A stretch of DNA of 56,550 nucleotides from CAYPPG01 sp964412555 (GTDB taxonomy: Bacteria; Hinthialibacterota; Hinthialibacteria; Hinthialibacterales; Hinthialibacteraceae): NCBI GenBank assembly GCA_964412555.1, contig CAYPPG010000052.1, positions 1 through 56,550 of the forward strand, read 5' to 3'. Positions within the stretch are counted from its first letter, which is position 1. Each line of letters opens with the position of its first letter. Both the position numbers and the translations under genes were made by a program. The notes below the pieces were generated by a model, which did no database searches, was not told the origin of the DNA, and worked only from the letters and a program-made list of their open reading frames with translations. Below, piece by piece: positions 54,196 through 56,550 of the stretch.

Positions 54196-56292
54196 ATGGT
54201 TGCTGTGAGTACGAAAAAAAATGCGTTGGCCGTCGTTCGGAACATTGGTATCGCTGCGCATATCGATGCCGGAAAAACGACGACGACCGAACGTATATTA
54301 TACTATACGGGTCGTACTCACAAAATTGGTGAAGTGCACGACGGGACCGCGGAAATGGATTGGATGGAACAAGAAAAAGAACGAGGGATTACCATCACTT
54401 CCGCTGCGACGTATTGTGAATGGCATGACACCAATATCAATATTATCGACACGCCCGGGCACGTGGATTTCACGATCGAAGTGGAACGTTCATTGCGCGT
54501 GTTGGATGGCTGTGTCGTTGTTTTTTGTGCCGTTGGAGGTGTGGAGCCTCAGTCGGAAACCGTTTGGCGTCAGGCGGACAGTTACCGCATTCCCCGTGTA
54601 GCTTTCATCAACAAAATGGACCGTGTTGGAGCGGAATTCGATAGAGTTGTCTCTGAACTCCGCGAGAAACTTGGCTCGAATCCTTTACCCATTCAGATTC
54701 CCATAGGGGAAGAATCTTCCTTCTGCGGCGTTGTTGACCTTGTCGAGATGAAAGCGCGTATCTGGGAAGAAGGGGCGGATGATTTTGGAACCACCTATAT
54801 CGATACGGATATTCCGAACGACTTAATGGATTCCGCTCAAAAGATGCGGGAATATTTATTGGAAACACTTTCGGATATTGATGACAGTATATTGACCAAA
54901 TTTCTCGAAGGTGGTTATATCGAAACCGCTGAAATCAAACAAGCGATACGGAAAGGGACAATACAAGATCATTTAGTACCGGTTTTATGTGGCTCTGCGT
55001 TGAAAAATAAAGGAGTTCAACTGCTTTTGGATGCCATTGTTGAGTATCTTCCCTCCCCGCTCGATGTTCCCCCTATTGTCGGTATTAATCCTAAATCCAA
55101 TGAAGAAGAAATCAGAGAAGCAAGAAACGATTCCCCTTTTACGGCTCTTGCGTATAAATTGACAGCTGATGCACACGGACGGTTGATATTTATTCGTGTG
55201 TATTCGGGGAAATTATCCGCTGGCAGCGCGATTTACAATGCGACGAAAAAAAAGAAGGAAAAAGTCTCGCGCTTGATACGAATTCATGCCAATAAAAGAG
55301 AAGACATTAAACAAATCGGAGCAGGGGACATTGCGGGAGTGTTGGGGCTTAGCCATACGACAACAGGAGATACACTTTGTGAGCAAACATATCCTATTCT
55401 GCTGGAAAGCTTGTCGTTCCCGGAGCCGGTCATATCTGTCGCAGTGGAACCAAAGACCGTTGCAGATCAAGACAAACTGATACAATGTTTGAATCGAATG
55501 GAAGAAGAAGACCCTACCTTCCGGGTGAAAATGGATGAAGAAACCGGTCAAACCATCATATCCGGGATGGGAGAATTACATCTTGAAGTGATCGTTGACC
55601 GCATTTTGCGTGAATATGGGGTCAAATGCAACGTCGGAAAGCCTCAAGTTTCTTACCGGGAAACGATTCGGTCATCCGCAGTTTATGAAGAAAAATATAT
55701 GCGTCAACATGGCGGAAAGGATCACTTTGCCCATGTGAAATTGGAAGTGTCTCCACGGAAGACCGGAGAGGGATTCGAGTTTATCAATGAAACCGATGAA
55801 AACCTAATCCCGAAAGAATTTATTTTATCCATCAAGGAAGGGGTTCGAGAAAACCTAACAAGTGGTGTGCTTCTCGGCTATCCCGTTGTCGATATTGGAG
55901 TCCGGTTGGTTGACGGCTCTTTTCATCAAGTTGATTCTTCTGAACTGGCGTTCAAAATAGCTGCGTCTATTGCCTTTCGTGAAGCGGTGGAGCAGGCGGA
56001 ACCGGTTTTGCTGGAACCGATTATGAGCATCGAGATCTTGACGCCGGAAGAATTTTTAGGGGATATCTTAGGAAATCTCAACTCGAGAAGAGGGAGAAGC
56101 TCCGGAGTTGAAAAACGAGGAAGCACACAAGTGATTCGTGGGCTTGTGCCTCTCTCCGAAATGTTTGGTTATGCCACGAGTCTTCGATCCCTTTCGCAAG
56201 GGAGAGCGACTTATACAATGCAGCTCTCTCATTACGAAGATGTGCCTGCGAGTATACAGGAAAGACTCGTTGGCGGGGGAATGTTGGTCTAG
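54196..56292 (+). CDS. fusA: Elongation factor G
   Basis: A 698-residue translocase GTPase. G1 AHIDAGKTT (21-29), G3 DTPGHVDF, G4 INKMDRVG, and the domain IV/V sequences GGKDHFAHVKLEVSPRK and EFLGDILGNLNSRRG are present. It promotes translocation on the ribosome. ATG 54196 follows AAGAAAGAAC. It lies 53 bases after rpsG. Confidence 0.98.
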   Translation: MVAVSTKKNALAVVRNIGIAAHIDAGKTTTTERILYYTGRTHKIGEVHDGTAEMDWMEQEKERGITITSAATYCEWHDTNINIIDTPGHVDFTIEVERSLRVLDGCVVVFCAVGGVEPQSETVWRQADSYRIPRVAFINKMDRVGAEFDRVVSELREKLGSNPLPIQIPIGEESSFCGVVDLVEMKARIWEEGADDFGTTYIDTDIPNDLMDSAQKMREYLLETLSDIDDSILTKFLEGGYIETAEIKQAIRKGTIQDHLVPVLCGSALKNKGVQLLLDAIVEYLPSPLDVPPIVGINPKSNEEEIREARNDSPFTALAYKLTADAHGRLIFIRVYSGKLSAGSAIYNATKKKKEKVSRLIRIHANKREDIKQIGAGDIAGVLGLSHTTTGDTLCEQTYPILLESLSFPEPVISVAVEPKTVADQDKLIQCLNRMEEEDPTFRVKMDEETGQTIISGMGELHLEVIVDRILREYGVKCNVGKPQVSYRETIRSSAVYEEKYMRQHGGKDHFAHVKLEVSPRKTGEGFEFINETDENLIPKEFILSIKEGVRENLTSGVLLGYPVVDIGVRLVDGSFHQVDSSELAFKIAASIAFREAVEQAEPVLLEPIMSIEILTPEEFLGDILGNLNSRRGRSSGVEKRGSTQVIRGLVPLSEMFGYATSLRSLSQGRATYTMQLSHYEDVPASIQERLVGGGMLV

Positions 56293-56495
56293 CGTAGAAA
56301 AAGCGAAGAGTGATCTGCAAGTTACGAAAAGGATTTGTAACTGAAAGAATCTTTTTGACTCAGTCGTTTTGTAGAAATAGATGTTTCAACGATGATGACA
56401 TGTAGGTAAAGAACTGAAAGAGTTAATCCATAGAATAGTCCGAGTAGCCGAAACATATTCTCGACTAGAAGATGAACTGGAGGATCTAAAGAAAG

Positions 56496-56550
56496 ATGGC
56501 GAAGCAGAAATTCGAGCGGAAGAAACCGCACGTCAATGTGGGAACGATCG
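56496..56550 (+). CDS. tuf: Elongation factor Tu, N-terminus only (window edge)
   Basis: ATG 56496 encodes MAKQKFERKKPHVNVGTI, the N-terminus of EF-Tu, before the window ends. GGAGG lies 12-17 bases upstream. The 203-base gap after fusA includes a short hairpin near 56322-56342 (GTTAC...GTAAC) and no gene. The gene completes the str operon order. Confidence 0.93.
   Translation, partial: MAKQKFERKKPHVNVGTI

Overview
The window looks like a chromosomal stretch from an uncultured, Gram-negative-type bacterium (outer-membrane TolC-type channel, RND pump, T2SS-like pseudopilins). GC content is moderate and there are many dispersed palindromic repeats. GspG-like prepilins, PPC/NHL secreted proteins, lone TA genes and multi-copy palindromes suggest a deep candidate phylum (Hinthialibacterota, Sumerlaeota or Poribacteria-like); this placement is an inference. 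A run of 100 N at 13414-13513 marks a scaffold gap, so the sequence is a draft or metagenome assembly.

Layout. 1-6.5 kb (minus strand): a PAS/PAS/PAS histidine kinase cut by the window edge, an OppD-type ABC ATPase, dxr, a zinc-ribbon Nudix hydrolase, an antitoxin with a truncated PIN toxin, and a DUF2089 plus membrane protein pair. 6.7-13.2 kb: an HD-GYP protein coupled to a helical unknown, a RelE/ParE module, Fic, Uma2 and a DapA-like aldolase. 13.3-13.8 kb: a 91-bp tandem repeat array that collapses into the N gap. 13.8-21.1 kb: a large secreted PPC/beta-propeller protein, a secreted unknown, and a T2SS/type IV-like operon (GspG, GspF, a multi-TM protein fused to a pseudopilin, a GspJ-like and a GspK-like protein). 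21.1-24.2 kb: a repeat-rich spacer, then a TIR protein, a DUF433/DUF5615 pair and a membrane coiled-coil unknown. 24.4-24.7 kb: tmRNA (minus). 24.9-37.3 kb: hemerythrin, GT4, ParD-like and MNT genes with a HEPN remnant, a MoxR/VWA pair, a second GspG-like pilin, a GH5 glycoside hydrolase, a TPR-methyltransferase, a GNAT-nitrilase, a DsrE-like protein and a UPF0175/DUF3368 TA pair. 37.4-42.5 kb: an efflux operon (adaptor, RND pump, TolC) whose pump has two compensating frameshifts and whose adaptor lacks its middle. 42.8-43.5 kb: GT2. 43.7-56.55 kb (plus): rpoB, rpoC, rpsL, rpsG, fusA and the start of tuf, with clear sigma70-type promoters before rpoB and rpsL.

Themes. The 3' end is conserved housekeeping; the 5' two thirds is accessory. 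It holds at least eight toxin-antitoxin or related genes, several decayed to stumps, and several families of short palindromic repeats. No CRISPR array, transposase, integrase or phage structural gene was recognised. The most unusual items are the membrane domain-pseudopilin fusion, the 91-bp array at the scaffold gap, the duplicated fic promoter and start flanking Uma2, the enlarged RpoC insertion, and the MoxR/VWA pair sitting directly on a truncated HEPN gene.
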